The translations under genes were made by a program, and so were the position numbers. A stretch of DNA of 64,000 nt from Deinococcus cellulosilyticus NBRC 106333 = KACC 11606 (GTDB lineage: Bacteria > Deinococcota > Deinococci > Deinococcales > Deinococcaceae). The stretch is from positions 1 to 64,000 of the forward strand of contig NZ_BJXB01000023.1 in NCBI RefSeq assembly GCF_007990775.1, written 5' to 3'. The notes under the pieces are model-generated. The model made no database searches and was not told the origin of the DNA. It saw nothing but the letters and a program-made list of their open reading frames with translations. This document shows positions 48,406 through 55,931 of this stretch, in pieces (position 1 is the stretch's first letter; every line of letters begins with the position of its first letter).

Positions 48406-49051
48406 GCCATTGATCGAGCGCCATGAAAAGGTTGGGGGCCAATTCACCATCGACCCTGGCTTTCAAGGATTTGGACTCTTCTCCATCCACGTCCACCCCT
48501 TCAAATCCCCACTCCCCCTGCTGGTACTTGCTAAGCAACCAGCCTAAAAAGCCTTCAAATGAGGAGGCAAGCACATGCACATGGTCTTCATCTGACCCAA
48601 AACTGATCACCTGTCCTGGTGTGCCCTGCTTGTCGGGATCAAAATCAAAGCCCAGGTAATTCCCACACCAATCTGTGGCAAAAGGGAGACGCAACGGACT
48701 GATGGGGATGGGCTTGGCGTACCCCGCCGGAAAAGCCCGCTGCCACTCAAAGGTGGGTTCTTCCGGCAATTGCCTTTTGATGTCCTCAAACATCAGCCAG
48801 GCCTCTTTGATCTCCTCGAATCCCATCCAAGAGAGGCCCAGAAAAATGCCTTCGATGGTATAAGGAACCTGACCATTGTGTGTGTGGTAGATGCTGGTGA
48901 AATCTTCTGGCACCGCCAATCCCGTGCGTTTCTGCAGGTCCTCCCAATCCAGTGGACAGGCCAGCGGCATCAAGGTTGGGAGTGCTTCTGGGTATTGGTT
49001 TTGCAGCCACTCCATCAGCTGTTCCCATAAATTTAAGGTGGAATTGGTCAT
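48395..49051 (-). CDS. SMI1/KNR4-family protein (immunity-like)
   Basis: The 218-residue protein shows the SMI1/KNR4 features: PLDWEDLQKRTGLAVPEDFTSIYHTHNGQ near residues 33-60, then FLGLSWMGFEEIKEAWLMF and LRLPFATDWCGNYLGFDFDPDKQGTPGQVISFG, with the end VLASSFEGFLGWLL. In bacteria such proteins often neutralise toxins, including nucleases. It faces the lipoprotein nuclease gene. Since the lipoprotein acts outside and this protein has no signal, the pairing as toxin and immunity is only suggestive. Confidence 0.75.
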   Translation of the reverse strand: MTNSTLNLWEQLMEWLQNQYPEALPTLMPLACPLDWEDLQKRTGLAVPEDFTSIYHTHNGQVPYTIEGIFLGLSWMGFEEIKEAWLMFEDIKRQLPEEPTFEWQRAFPAGYAKPIPISPLRLPFATDWCGNYLGFDFDPDKQGTPGQVISFGSDEDHVHVLASSFEGFLGWLLSKYQQGEWGFEGVDVDGEESKSLKARVDGELAPNLFMALDQWQKG

Positions 49052-49185
49052 CTGCCCAGCTTAAATCGAAACCATGAAAGTGGCATTTGATGGATTTTTC
49101 CCTCTTCCAGCCGGGAACGCACGGCTTCTGTCGAGATGACAGGTCCACTGGAGCAATCCTCACAGCGCTTGCTCCAACAAAAACA

Positions 49186-49207
49186 AAACGCCCCAGACGG
49201 GGCGTTT
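49186..49207 (-). terminator. Rho-independent terminator after the tail tube gene
   Basis: AAACGCCCC pairs with GGGGCGTTT; on the minus strand it is followed by a long T-rich run (TTTTGTTTTTGTT). Confidence 0.82.
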
Positions 49208-49222
49208 CATGTCACCTGGGGT

Positions 49223-49741
49223 TTACCTGGTGCGGGTGACGCGCTTGTTGGTCAGGGCATCATTGAGTTTGCTTCTGGCGCTGGCGGTGGTGGTGTTCTG
49301 GGGGGTGGCGTTGGTGCCCACACCGCCGCCGTTGCCGTCCTCAATTCGGATGGCCTGGCCTTGCACGTTGCTTTCCAGAGGGTTGTTGGCGGCAATGCTC
49401 AGGTCCCGTCCACCAATGGTGCAGTCGCGGATCACAAAGATGGTGGTGTTGTCGCTGTCGTCCAGGGCTTCCAGGTCAAAGGTGGAAAGCTGGGTGATGC
49501 CGTTGCCAATGCGCAGTTCCTCGATGGCAGAGTCTTTCCACAGCAGGTTGCTGATGGAGAAGGTCACGGCCAGCTGGGTGTGAACGTGTTCTTTGGCTTC
49601 TTCCCCACCGATGGTGTAAATGCCCCGGGGGGAGGTGTTCTCGCTGGCGCGGACGCTGGTGCCTTCGGCAATGGTTTGCCCTGCCAGGTTGATGCGGCAC
49701 CGGTTGGCCGTGCGGGTGTTGCTGTCATTGATGGCTGCCAT
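49223..49741 (-). CDS. tail tube protein
   Basis: A 172-residue protein placed directly after the sheath gene (13 nt), as tube proteins are in myophages. It is beta-rich (AKEHVHTQLAVTFSISNLLW; TIFVIRDCTIGGRDLSIAANNPLE) with a Thr/Asn/Arg-rich tail. Conservation cannot be judged by eye, so the call depends on gene order and size. A terminator follows. Confidence 0.65.
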   Translation of the reverse strand: MAAINDSNTRTANRCRINLAGQTIAEGTSVRASENTSPRGIYTIGGEEAKEHVHTQLAVTFSISNLLWKDSAIEELRIGNGITQLSTFDLEALDDSDNTTIFVIRDCTIGGRDLSIAANNPLESNVQGQAIRIEDGNGGGVGTNATPQNTTTASARSKLNDALTNKRVTRTR

Positions 49742-49754
49742 GTTTCAGGTCTCC

Positions 49755-51497
49755 TTATGCAGAGGCAATGATGCGAATGGGGGTGAGGTAGGCGGTGACG
49801 GTGATGAACGCCACTTCTCCAACCGGGTGGGCTTCGTAGGTGACCCCCACCACATCCAGGCCTCCAGCGCCGTAGATCACTTTGACGTTCTTGTAGGCCG
49901 GCTCCGGTTCGCCTTTTTCATTCACTCCAGGGGTGATGAGGCCATCTGGGTTGGTGATGGTGGACACCTGCTCGTTGAGGACACCCACCACCTTGTTGAG
50001 GATGGTGTTCACGGTGGCCTGGTTGCCCCGCTCTCCGATTTCGGAGTCCAGGCGGTAACGCACCAGTTTGCTGAGGGTGAAAGCCACATCCACCCCTTGC
50101 TGCTTGGTGAGCACGGCATTGTTGCTGGCGGTGTAGGTGGTGATGGCCTGGGTGCAAACCCAGTTGCCGGAGATCTCATTGAAGTGGGCGGGGCATGCTC
50201 CCATCGAAAGCAGGTCTTCGAGCTCGTCAATGTCGAAGCTGTAGTTGAAGTCAAACACGTCCAGCTGCTTGTTGGTGGGGGAAATTTCCGGGCGGTTCCC
50301 GGCTTTCATGCCTGCAAGCATGGCGGCGTAGTAGTAAGCGGGGTACACTTCGCGCTTGCCGGTGTCGCGGCTGACCAGGGCGGGTTCGTTGGCAACCACC
50401 ACCACGTTTTCTTTGCCGAGGGTTTTGCAGAGTTCTTGCACGCTGGCCCGGAACCCGGTTTTGGTGGTGCTTTTGGTGGGTCCGGCGTACAAGAAGCGTT
50501 CTTTGCGGTGGCGTGCATCGGACTGGGAGATGACGTGATCTTTTGCGGCGGCCAGCACCAGGGGGTTGCCGGTGCCGCACACGATGCTGTGGGTCTCGAA
50601 GCGTTTTGCCACTTCAATGGCGGCCAGCCAGTCGCTGAGGGTGGGGGTGGCACCTTCGGATCCACCGGTCATGAATTTCCAGCTGTTGACGGCAGTGGGG
50701 GTGCCTCCAGTGAACTGGAATTCCAGCAGGCCACTGTCTTCCAGGGCATACTGCAGGGCTTTGCCGCCAATGGTGAGTTTGGTTTTGTTGCCACTGAGGG
50801 TGTAGGTCTGGGCCAGCAGGTCATTGAGGGGGACGTTTCTCAGGAGGCCCACCGCCCGGGCGGACCATTCTGCGGTGCTGTTGATGGCAGCAATCAGGTC
50901 CTCGGTGCGGTTCACCATGTCGGCGGTGAACACGTTGGTGTCATCACCGACCAGGGTGAGGGTTTTGTCACCTCCGTCATCGGTGATGGTCACAGAGGGG
51001 ATGCTGTTGCTGCCCACGTAAGTGAGGTCAATCACGGGCCCGAGGCCCCTGAGGTCTTCACCTTTGACGTTCAGGAAAGTGTTTTCGCTGTAAAAGTCAA
51101 TGCTGCCGTCCGTGTTGATGATCTGCTTGAACCGGTTGGCGTTGCCGGGTTTGCCATACAGTTTGCTTTTCAAGATGCCGTGCCCGAGGTCTGCGGTGGC
51201 CTGGGTGGGGTTGCCGACACGGATGAAGTTCACTTCGCTGGCGCCGGCCAGCTGCTGTGAGGGGTTCATGGTGATTTCCACCAGTTTCGCCCCTTCACCA
51301 CCAATCAGTTTGGTGCGAATCTCATCGAGGGCCCGAATGACGGTGACATCTTGTGGTTTGCCTCCAAGGGCAGTGGCAATGACGGTCACGCTGCGGCTGG
51401 GGCCAAGGGTGGGCTGCTCCATTGCGTCCACATTGACGGTGGACACCACGCCTGGCACGGAAATGCGGCGGTTGGCAAAGAAAATGCTGCTCATCAC
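49755..51497 (-). CDS. contractile tail sheath protein
   Basis: The 580-residue protein begins SIFFANRRISVPGVVSTVNVDAMEQPTLGPSRSVTVIATALGGKP, the usual sheath N-terminus. It includes inserted beta domains (about 85-270) and ends with VKVIYGAGGLDVVGVTYEAHPVGEVAFITVTAYLTPIRI, the conserved C-terminal strand region of sheath proteins. Its presence shows a contractile (myophage) tail. It overlaps the small upstream gene by 4 nt and is followed by the tube gene. Confidence 0.85.
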   Translation of the reverse strand: MMSSIFFANRRISVPGVVSTVNVDAMEQPTLGPSRSVTVIATALGGKPQDVTVIRALDEIRTKLIGGEGAKLVEITMNPSQQLAGASEVNFIRVGNPTQATADLGHGILKSKLYGKPGNANRFKQIINTDGSIDFYSENTFLNVKGEDLRGLGPVIDLTYVGSNSIPSVTITDDGGDKTLTLVGDDTNVFTADMVNRTEDLIAAINSTAEWSARAVGLLRNVPLNDLLAQTYTLSGNKTKLTIGGKALQYALEDSGLLEFQFTGGTPTAVNSWKFMTGGSEGATPTLSDWLAAIEVAKRFETHSIVCGTGNPLVLAAAKDHVISQSDARHRKERFLYAGPTKSTTKTGFRASVQELCKTLGKENVVVVANEPALVSRDTGKREVYPAYYYAAMLAGMKAGNRPEISPTNKQLDVFDFNYSFDIDELEDLLSMGACPAHFNEISGNWVCTQAITTYTASNNAVLTKQQGVDVAFTLSKLVRYRLDSEIGERGNQATVNTILNKVVGVLNEQVSTITNPDGLITPGVNEKGEPEPAYKNVKVIYGAGGLDVVGVTYEAHPVGEVAFITVTAYLTPIRIIASA

Positions 51498-51676
51498 TTG
51501 ACCTCACTTTTCAGCAGGTTGTGAACCCGGTTTTGCCAGTCTTTGAGGGTGTGTTTTTCGCTTTTGGCGGCATGCCGGAGGGCGCTGGCAACAATGCTGG
51601 GCACGTTGTTTTCAGCAATGTAGTCTTCGAGGGAAAGAATTCGCTCCTGTTCCTGTTTTTGGGTCTCGTCTGCCAT
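51494..51676 (-). CDS. small hypothetical protein before the sheath
   Basis: A 60-residue acidic, helical protein (EQERILSLEDYIAENNVPSIVASALRHAAKS). Its stop overlaps the sheath start by 4 nt and the late-promoter-like motif is 19 nt upstream, so it leads the sheath unit. Function unknown. Confidence 0.55.
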   Translation of the reverse strand: MADETQKQEQERILSLEDYIAENNVPSIVASALRHAAKSEKHTLKDWQNRVHNLLKSEVK

Positions 51677-51695
51677 GCTTTCAACGTATGGACCA

Positions 51696-51706
51696 CTGCC
51701 GTAAGA
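51696..51706 (-). promoter_or_regulatory. late-promoter-like motif of the sheath unit
   Basis: CTGCCGTAAGA on the plus strand. The following 19 nt (TGGTCCATACGTTGAAAGC, transcribed direction) share 17 positions with those after the motif at 25978. Confidence 0.6.
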
Positions 51707-51709
51707 GTC

Positions 51710-52555
51710 CTACGGCTGGTGGATTTTGACGCGCCTCACGTAATCCACAAGGCCATCAATGGTGATCGACTCACCCAACTGCAACCTGCCGTCTGGGGTC
51801 ACACCGCTCATCATGCTGAGTTGGGGTTCCACGCCCTGCCATCCGGTGTCGGTGAACAGGGTGAAGTCGTTCAGCAGGCACTGGTGCAGGTGTTTTGCCA
51901 GGGCGTTGCGTTCACTGGGGCTTTCGGAGAGCACCAGCAAATCCACCCGGCTGCGGCCCCGGTGGGTGTATTCCTCGTAGGTGGCGCCGGTGGCGTCCGT
52001 GCCACGTCCGCGGTACTTGCCGATGCCTGAGGGCATGGGGCTGATGGTTTCATTCAGCAAGATGCAGGGCAGCGGGTCGTCTTTGGCAAGGGAATTTTGC
52101 TGCAAGACGGGTATTTTCTCGGTGGGCACCTTGAACATTCCGGCGTCAATGGCCCGGCCAAGGTGGTATTCCAATCGTTGCCGGACCAGCGTGCGCATGT
52201 GGGACACATGGGTTTCACTGCTGGGTGCAGTGGCGTCCACCCTGGTGGTGATAGGCTGGGCGAGGGGGTCATTGAGGTTGAACAGGTGGTAGTGCTGGGC
52301 GGCCAGGCCCACGCTCTCATGCAGGTCCAGGGCCATGAACTGCACTTCTGAGGTTTCCAGCATCACCCCTTCGGGTTGCACAGGGCGGAGGTTGAACCCC
52401 GGCTCGGCCACTTTCCGGGCCCCGTCCAGCTGGCTCCAAGTGATCGGGGTGGGGGTTTCGGTGGCAACCAACAGGGGCAGTTCGGTGGGTTGCACGGCCA
52501 GGCGAAGGCTGACGGCACCACCACTGGGGTGGCTGATGGCTCGAATGATTTGCAT
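51710..52555 (-). CDS. putative head-tail or tail completion protein
   Basis: A 281-residue protein in the neck region. It has beta-rich segments (AVSLRLAVQPTELPLLVATETP) and a C-terminal part (RGRSRVDLLVLSESPSERNALAKHLHQCLLNDFTLF) that resembles tail-terminator folds. It lies 3 nt from the preceding gene. The neck role is inferred from position between the connector and sheath genes. Confidence 0.5.
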   Translation of the reverse strand: MQIIRAISHPSGGAVSLRLAVQPTELPLLVATETPTPITWSQLDGARKVAEPGFNLRPVQPEGVMLETSEVQFMALDLHESVGLAAQHYHLFNLNDPLAQPITTRVDATAPSSETHVSHMRTLVRQRLEYHLGRAIDAGMFKVPTEKIPVLQQNSLAKDDPLPCILLNETISPMPSGIGKYRGRGTDATGATYEEYTHRGRSRVDLLVLSESPSERNALAKHLHQCLLNDFTLFTDTGWQGVEPQLSMMSGVTPDGRLQLGESITIDGLVDYVRRVKIHQP

Positions 52556-52558
52556 GGT

Positions 52559-53425
52559 TCATCCTCCTTGCATGCGCTGGATGTCGGCGTTCAAGGCTTC
52601 ATTGATGAGTTTGGGGTACTGTTGCTGCACCCACTCGTGGACGTGCTGGCTGATGCGGTACGGCTGCATGCCCGGGTGTTGCCATCCCTCGGAGTCCTCG
52701 GTGATGACCCGGAAAGTGAAGTACTGGCTTCCAAGGCTGGAGCTCTGCGGGTTTTGCATTTTGACCATGCCATTCAGCTGGGCCCCAATGCCGGTTTCAG
52801 GGTCAAGGCCCAGGTCTGCAATGTCATGGTGGGTGAGGCGGTCTCCCCACCGGTACACGTTGCGCTGCACGTTCACGGATGGGTCATGCACGCTTGGGGT
52901 GTCCCGGGTGCCCACAATCATGCTGGGGGTGGTGTGGGAAAGCATGAAGCTGTGTACAGCCTCCGGCATTTCCCGGCCAGCGTAAGCCCCCACCGCCAAG
53001 CTGCTGGGGGTGCCCCAACGGAAAGGAACAATCATGTACAGCTTGCCGTCTTGGTTGCGCCGGGCCTTGTGGGAATGCCGCAGCACCTCACGCATGTCCC
53101 ATGCCTGGGTCCCGTTTTCAATCCAGTCGGCTTTGGGGTCATTGCTGCCGATGATGTACCGCACCAGCACCCCTCCACCCGGGTGCTCCACAGTGAGGGT
53201 GATGCTGGAAGCATACTGACCGGTCCAGCGTTTCATTTTGCGTCCGTCCGGCAAGGCCAGCTCTCCACTGGCATACGCAACCCACCGGGCGTGTGCGGCG
53301 TGGGCCAGGGCTTTGAGCATGTGCATGGTGTTGGGCAGCAGGTCAATGGGGTCTTGCAGGGTCCTGGCCAAGAGGGCTTCCAGCTCTCCTGGGAAGCCCA
53401 GCTGGATTTGCACGTCATAACTCAT
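52559..53425 (-). CDS. putative neck/minor tail protein
   Basis: A 288-residue protein, coupled by a 4-nt overlap to the preceding gene. Segment RWTGQYASSITLTVEHPGGGVLVRYIIGSNDPKADWIENGTQAWDMRE resembles the HK97 gp10-type tail completion proteins (a helix, beta strands and a WIENGT turn). The C-terminal part (HEWVQQQYPKLINEALNADIQR) is helical. Confidence 0.52.
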   Translation of the reverse strand: MSYDVQIQLGFPGELEALLARTLQDPIDLLPNTMHMLKALAHAAHARWVAYASGELALPDGRKMKRWTGQYASSITLTVEHPGGGVLVRYIIGSNDPKADWIENGTQAWDMREVLRHSHKARRNQDGKLYMIVPFRWGTPSSLAVGAYAGREMPEAVHSFMLSHTTPSMIVGTRDTPSVHDPSVNVQRNVYRWGDRLTHHDIADLGLDPETGIGAQLNGMVKMQNPQSSSLGSQYFTFRVITEDSEGWQHPGMQPYRISQHVHEWVQQQYPKLINEALNADIQRMQGG

Positions 53426-54318
53426 TTGCCCCTCCCGGGGAAGAGTTCATAAAGCCTCAGCAGCAAGGTGCGGACCTGGTTTTCCCCTCCCATGTGCCGG
53501 GCCTGGGCCAGCTCGTTGAACACGTAATATTCTGGGTGGCACAGGTATTCGAGGGTGTACCGGCTGCCGCTGGGGGGGGCGGTGCCCACCCACTTCACTT
53601 CACCGTTGACCACCTGGAAATCACTGCCAGGTTGGTACAGCACAATGTTGCCGTTCACTTTGGCTCGGGCGGCCAGGGGCTCAACCTGTTTGTAGGTGAG
53701 CAGTTCCTTGCCACGGCGCTCCATGCGCTGCTGGTAACGCTTGGTCACGTCCAGAAGCACGAAACGGTCATGGGTGGATGCAAACCACAGGGGGTTGGGG
53801 CTGTTGAGGTCTTCCAGGAAAGCGGGAACGGTGGCCTGCAAGTCACTGGTTTCCACTTCGCCACGGTCCATCCACATGCGTTGCGCCTTGATGCCCTGGG
53901 CAAACAGGCGGTACTGCAGGGGGTGGGTGTACTCCACGGTGAATTCGGCTCCGAACTCCGGTTCTGGTCCTGTGAATTCCACCCGGTTTTCACTGTTCAG
54001 GGTGGCGGTGTATTCGGTGCCGTGCTCATCCACCACCCGGGTGATGGTGGCATTGGAGTGGGGCAAGATGGCCGGTTTGCTTTCACTGCCAAAATAAAAG
54101 GTGGCTGTGGCCTCCTGCTCGGCGGCAAAGTTCACCCAGTAGTATCCATTGCCTTGGCACACCTGGCAGTTGTGTTCCGGGCCACTGCTGTCTTTGTCGT
54201 AGCAGGGGCACAAGAAGGCTTGCTTGTAGGCCACACGGTAAGCGGCTGGACCCTGCAGCAACCGATCAAAGTCGGCATTCTCAAAGCCCACAGTGGGCAA
54301 GGTTGACTTGCGGTTCAC
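53422..54318 (-). CDS. putative head-tail connector protein with zinc knuckle
   Basis: A 298-residue protein with an N-terminal CPCYDKDSSGPEHNCQVCQGNG cysteine cluster (about 37-58), which looks like a zinc-binding knuckle, followed by beta domains. Cysteine-cluster proteins of this type occur next to connector genes in several phage groups. It ends with a helical segment and overlaps its downstream neighbour by 4 nt. Confidence 0.52.
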   Translation of the reverse strand: MNRKSTLPTVGFENADFDRLLQGPAAYRVAYKQAFLCPCYDKDSSGPEHNCQVCQGNGYYWVNFAAEQEATATFYFGSESKPAILPHSNATITRVVDEHGTEYTATLNSENRVEFTGPEPEFGAEFTVEYTHPLQYRLFAQGIKAQRMWMDRGEVETSDLQATVPAFLEDLNSPNPLWFASTHDRFVLLDVTKRYQQRMERRGKELLTYKQVEPLAARAKVNGNIVLYQPGSDFQVVNGEVKWVGTAPPSGSRYTLEYLCHPEYYVFNELAQARHMGGENQVRTLLLRLYELFPGRGK

Positions 54319-54319
54319 G

Positions 54320-55129
54320 TCACACCCCGATCATTCGGATGGGACTGGACCGGGCCCAATAGGTTTTTTCCCACTCGGTCAGCTCCTGCTGGTACTGGTT
54401 GATGATGGCTCCAAACTTGAGGGCCTGGGCATTGCCAACCAGCCCGACGCTTTGAGAAAGGCCGTCTGCGGACAGGCTTTTGTTGGTGATGCCGGCCAGC
54501 ACGTTGCCATCCAGGGACCCTTTCACGAACAGGGCAATGGCGGCATATTTTGCCAGGGCGTCCAACACATCAAAGTCCTGACCCAACAGGGCGTCTTCGG
54601 TGTACCCACAGGTGTAGGTGAGGTGCCAGGCGCCTGGGATGGGGCTGCCTTGTGAGGTGAGGGGCATCAGGCCGCTGAGAAATTGCAGGTGCAAAAGGGT
54701 GGTGAGGCTGCGCCCGGGGGCAATCCTGAGCTGGCGGGTTCTGGAGTCGGGTGGGTTGGGGTGAAGCCAGTCCAGGGAAAATTCGGTGGGCCGCTCCATC
54801 CCAGGCAACCACAAACCCAATTTGTGGAACTGCAATGCTGGGGCCACAGGCAGGAGCATGCTGTAACGCTTGTTGTCTTTGGCGTCATCGGGGTGCAAGT
54901 CAATGCCCACCACGCGCTCTTGTGCTTCAGGCTCTCCTGGTATGGGATAAGAGCCCATTTTGATGACGGTGGGTTCCAGGCGCACGGCATACTTGCGTTC
55001 AAAAGCCCTGCGCACCGCCAGAATGCGGCCTTGAATGAATTCGTTGGTAAAAGGCCGTCCCCCTGGAGATTCCAGGGGAACGCCTTGAAAGTAGTTGTCT
55101 CGGAGAAACTGGGGGGTGAGGGGAAACAT
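54320..55129 (-). CDS. putative head-tail connector protein
   Basis: A 269-residue protein after the coiled-coil gene and close to the capsid genes. The segment FTNEFIQGRILAVRRAFERKYAVRLEPTVIKMG and the later helices DFDVLDALAKYAAIALFVKGSL resemble head-completion adaptors, but no strict motif is visible. It lies 8 nt from the upstream gene and 1 nt from the next. Confidence 0.5.
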   Translation of the reverse strand: MFPLTPQFLRDNYFQGVPLESPGGRPFTNEFIQGRILAVRRAFERKYAVRLEPTVIKMGSYPIPGEPEAQERVVGIDLHPDDAKDNKRYSMLLPVAPALQFHKLGLWLPGMERPTEFSLDWLHPNPPDSRTRQLRIAPGRSLTTLLHLQFLSGLMPLTSQGSPIPGAWHLTYTCGYTEDALLGQDFDVLDALAKYAAIALFVKGSLDGNVLAGITNKSLSADGLSQSVGLVGNAQALKFGAIINQYQQELTEWEKTYWARSSPIRMIGV

Positions 55130-55137
55130 GGGGCTCC

Positions 55138-55836
55138 TTAATTGGCGTTGGCAGCAGCTTTGTTCTCCCGGGCCTTGGTGATCAGGGCAACCAGGGTGGG
55201 GATGTTGTAGTTTGAACGGGCCTCAATCCCAAGGTCCCTGGCGATCACCTGCAGTTCTTCTTTGGTTTTGCCTTCCAGGGATTCTTGGTCGGGGGTGGTT
55301 TCAGGTGCGTCTGCCGCGGCAGGGGCTGCAGGGGGGGTGTCTTCAGTCGCTGGAGCGGCTTCCAATTCGGCCAACCGCTGCTTGAGGGCTGCATTTTCTG
55401 CTTCCAGTGCTGCGTTCCTGGCTTTCAGGTCACTTGCAAAGGCTTTGAGGCGGGTCACTTCCGCATCTTTGGCGGCCAGTTCAGCTTGCAGTTCACGAAG
55501 TTCGGCCCCCTCTTCGCTTTCTTCAGGGCCGGTTTTGAGGCTGTCCAGGTACACCTGGGCCCGGGGGTTCTCGTCCAGGGCGGTGAGGGCAGTGCCATCT
55601 GCTTTGGTCACGGCCTCTCCGAGGGGGTCCAGCAGGGCGTAAGGTTCTTCCAGTGAGACATAGTGGTAGTTCCCTGCAGACACCAGGGTGTGGGCGGTTT
55701 TTTCGTCCACAGGCTCACTGATGACCCGGCCATCTTGGTGCTTGTTGAAACGCACGCCGTTGATGGTGGTGCTGCCCTTCTGGTGCGCGAGGCCAATGAC
55801 GAGTTGCACAGTGGTTTCCAAACGTTTTTTGCTCAT
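55138..55836 (-). CDS. coiled-coil protein with SAP/HeH-like C-terminus
   Basis: The 232-residue protein has a short N-terminal beta domain (about 1-75), a long coiled coil (about 110-165, ELRELQAELAAKDAEVTRLKAFA...), a Pro/Ala/Thr linker and a C-terminal helix-extended-helix (LEGKTKEELQVIARDLGIEARSNYNIPTLVALITKA), the layout of Rho-N or HeH/SAP DNA-binding motifs. It is the first gene after the capsid terminator. It could be a head-closure or DNA-organising protein. Confidence 0.6.
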   Translation of the reverse strand: MSKKRLETTVQLVIGLAHQKGSTTINGVRFNKHQDGRVISEPVDEKTAHTLVSAGNYHYVSLEEPYALLDPLGEAVTKADGTALTALDENPRAQVYLDSLKTGPEESEEGAELRELQAELAAKDAEVTRLKAFASDLKARNAALEAENAALKQRLAELEAAPATEDTPPAAPAAADAPETTPDQESLEGKTKEELQVIARDLGIEARSNYNIPTLVALITKARENKAAANAN

Positions 55837-55855
55837 GAGCCCATTTTCTCCGTGC

Positions 55856-55866
55856 CTGCCGTAAGA
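55856..55866 (-). promoter_or_regulatory. late-promoter-like motif
   Basis: CTGCCGTAAGA on the plus strand, ending 19 nt before the start at 55836 and touching the capsid terminator. Confidence 0.6.
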
Positions 55867-55894
55867 AAACCGGACACACAGGGCGTCCGGTTTT
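55866..55894. terminator. Rho-independent terminator after the capsid gene
   Basis: AAAACCGGAC (55866-55875) pairs with GTCCGGTTTT (55885-55894). The symmetric A and T tracts allow function on both strands. Confidence 0.82.
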
Positions 55895-55909
55895 GCTGTT
55901 TTGTAGTTG

Positions 55910-55927
55910 TACAGTTGTACAACTGTA
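55910..55927. promoter_or_regulatory. perfect TACAGTTGTACAACTGTA palindrome
   Basis: An 18-bp perfect inverted repeat, with an extra AGTTGTAC half-site immediately to its left (55905-55912). It lies between the capsid stop and the capsid terminator; the best copy of the operator-like family. Confidence 0.6.
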
Positions 55928-55931
55928 TTGC

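Noticed and set aside
49620..51260. Plus-strand frame of over 500 codons opposite the sheath gene
   Set aside because: Shadow of the sheath coding sequence; Gly/Val/His-rich composition with no domain.
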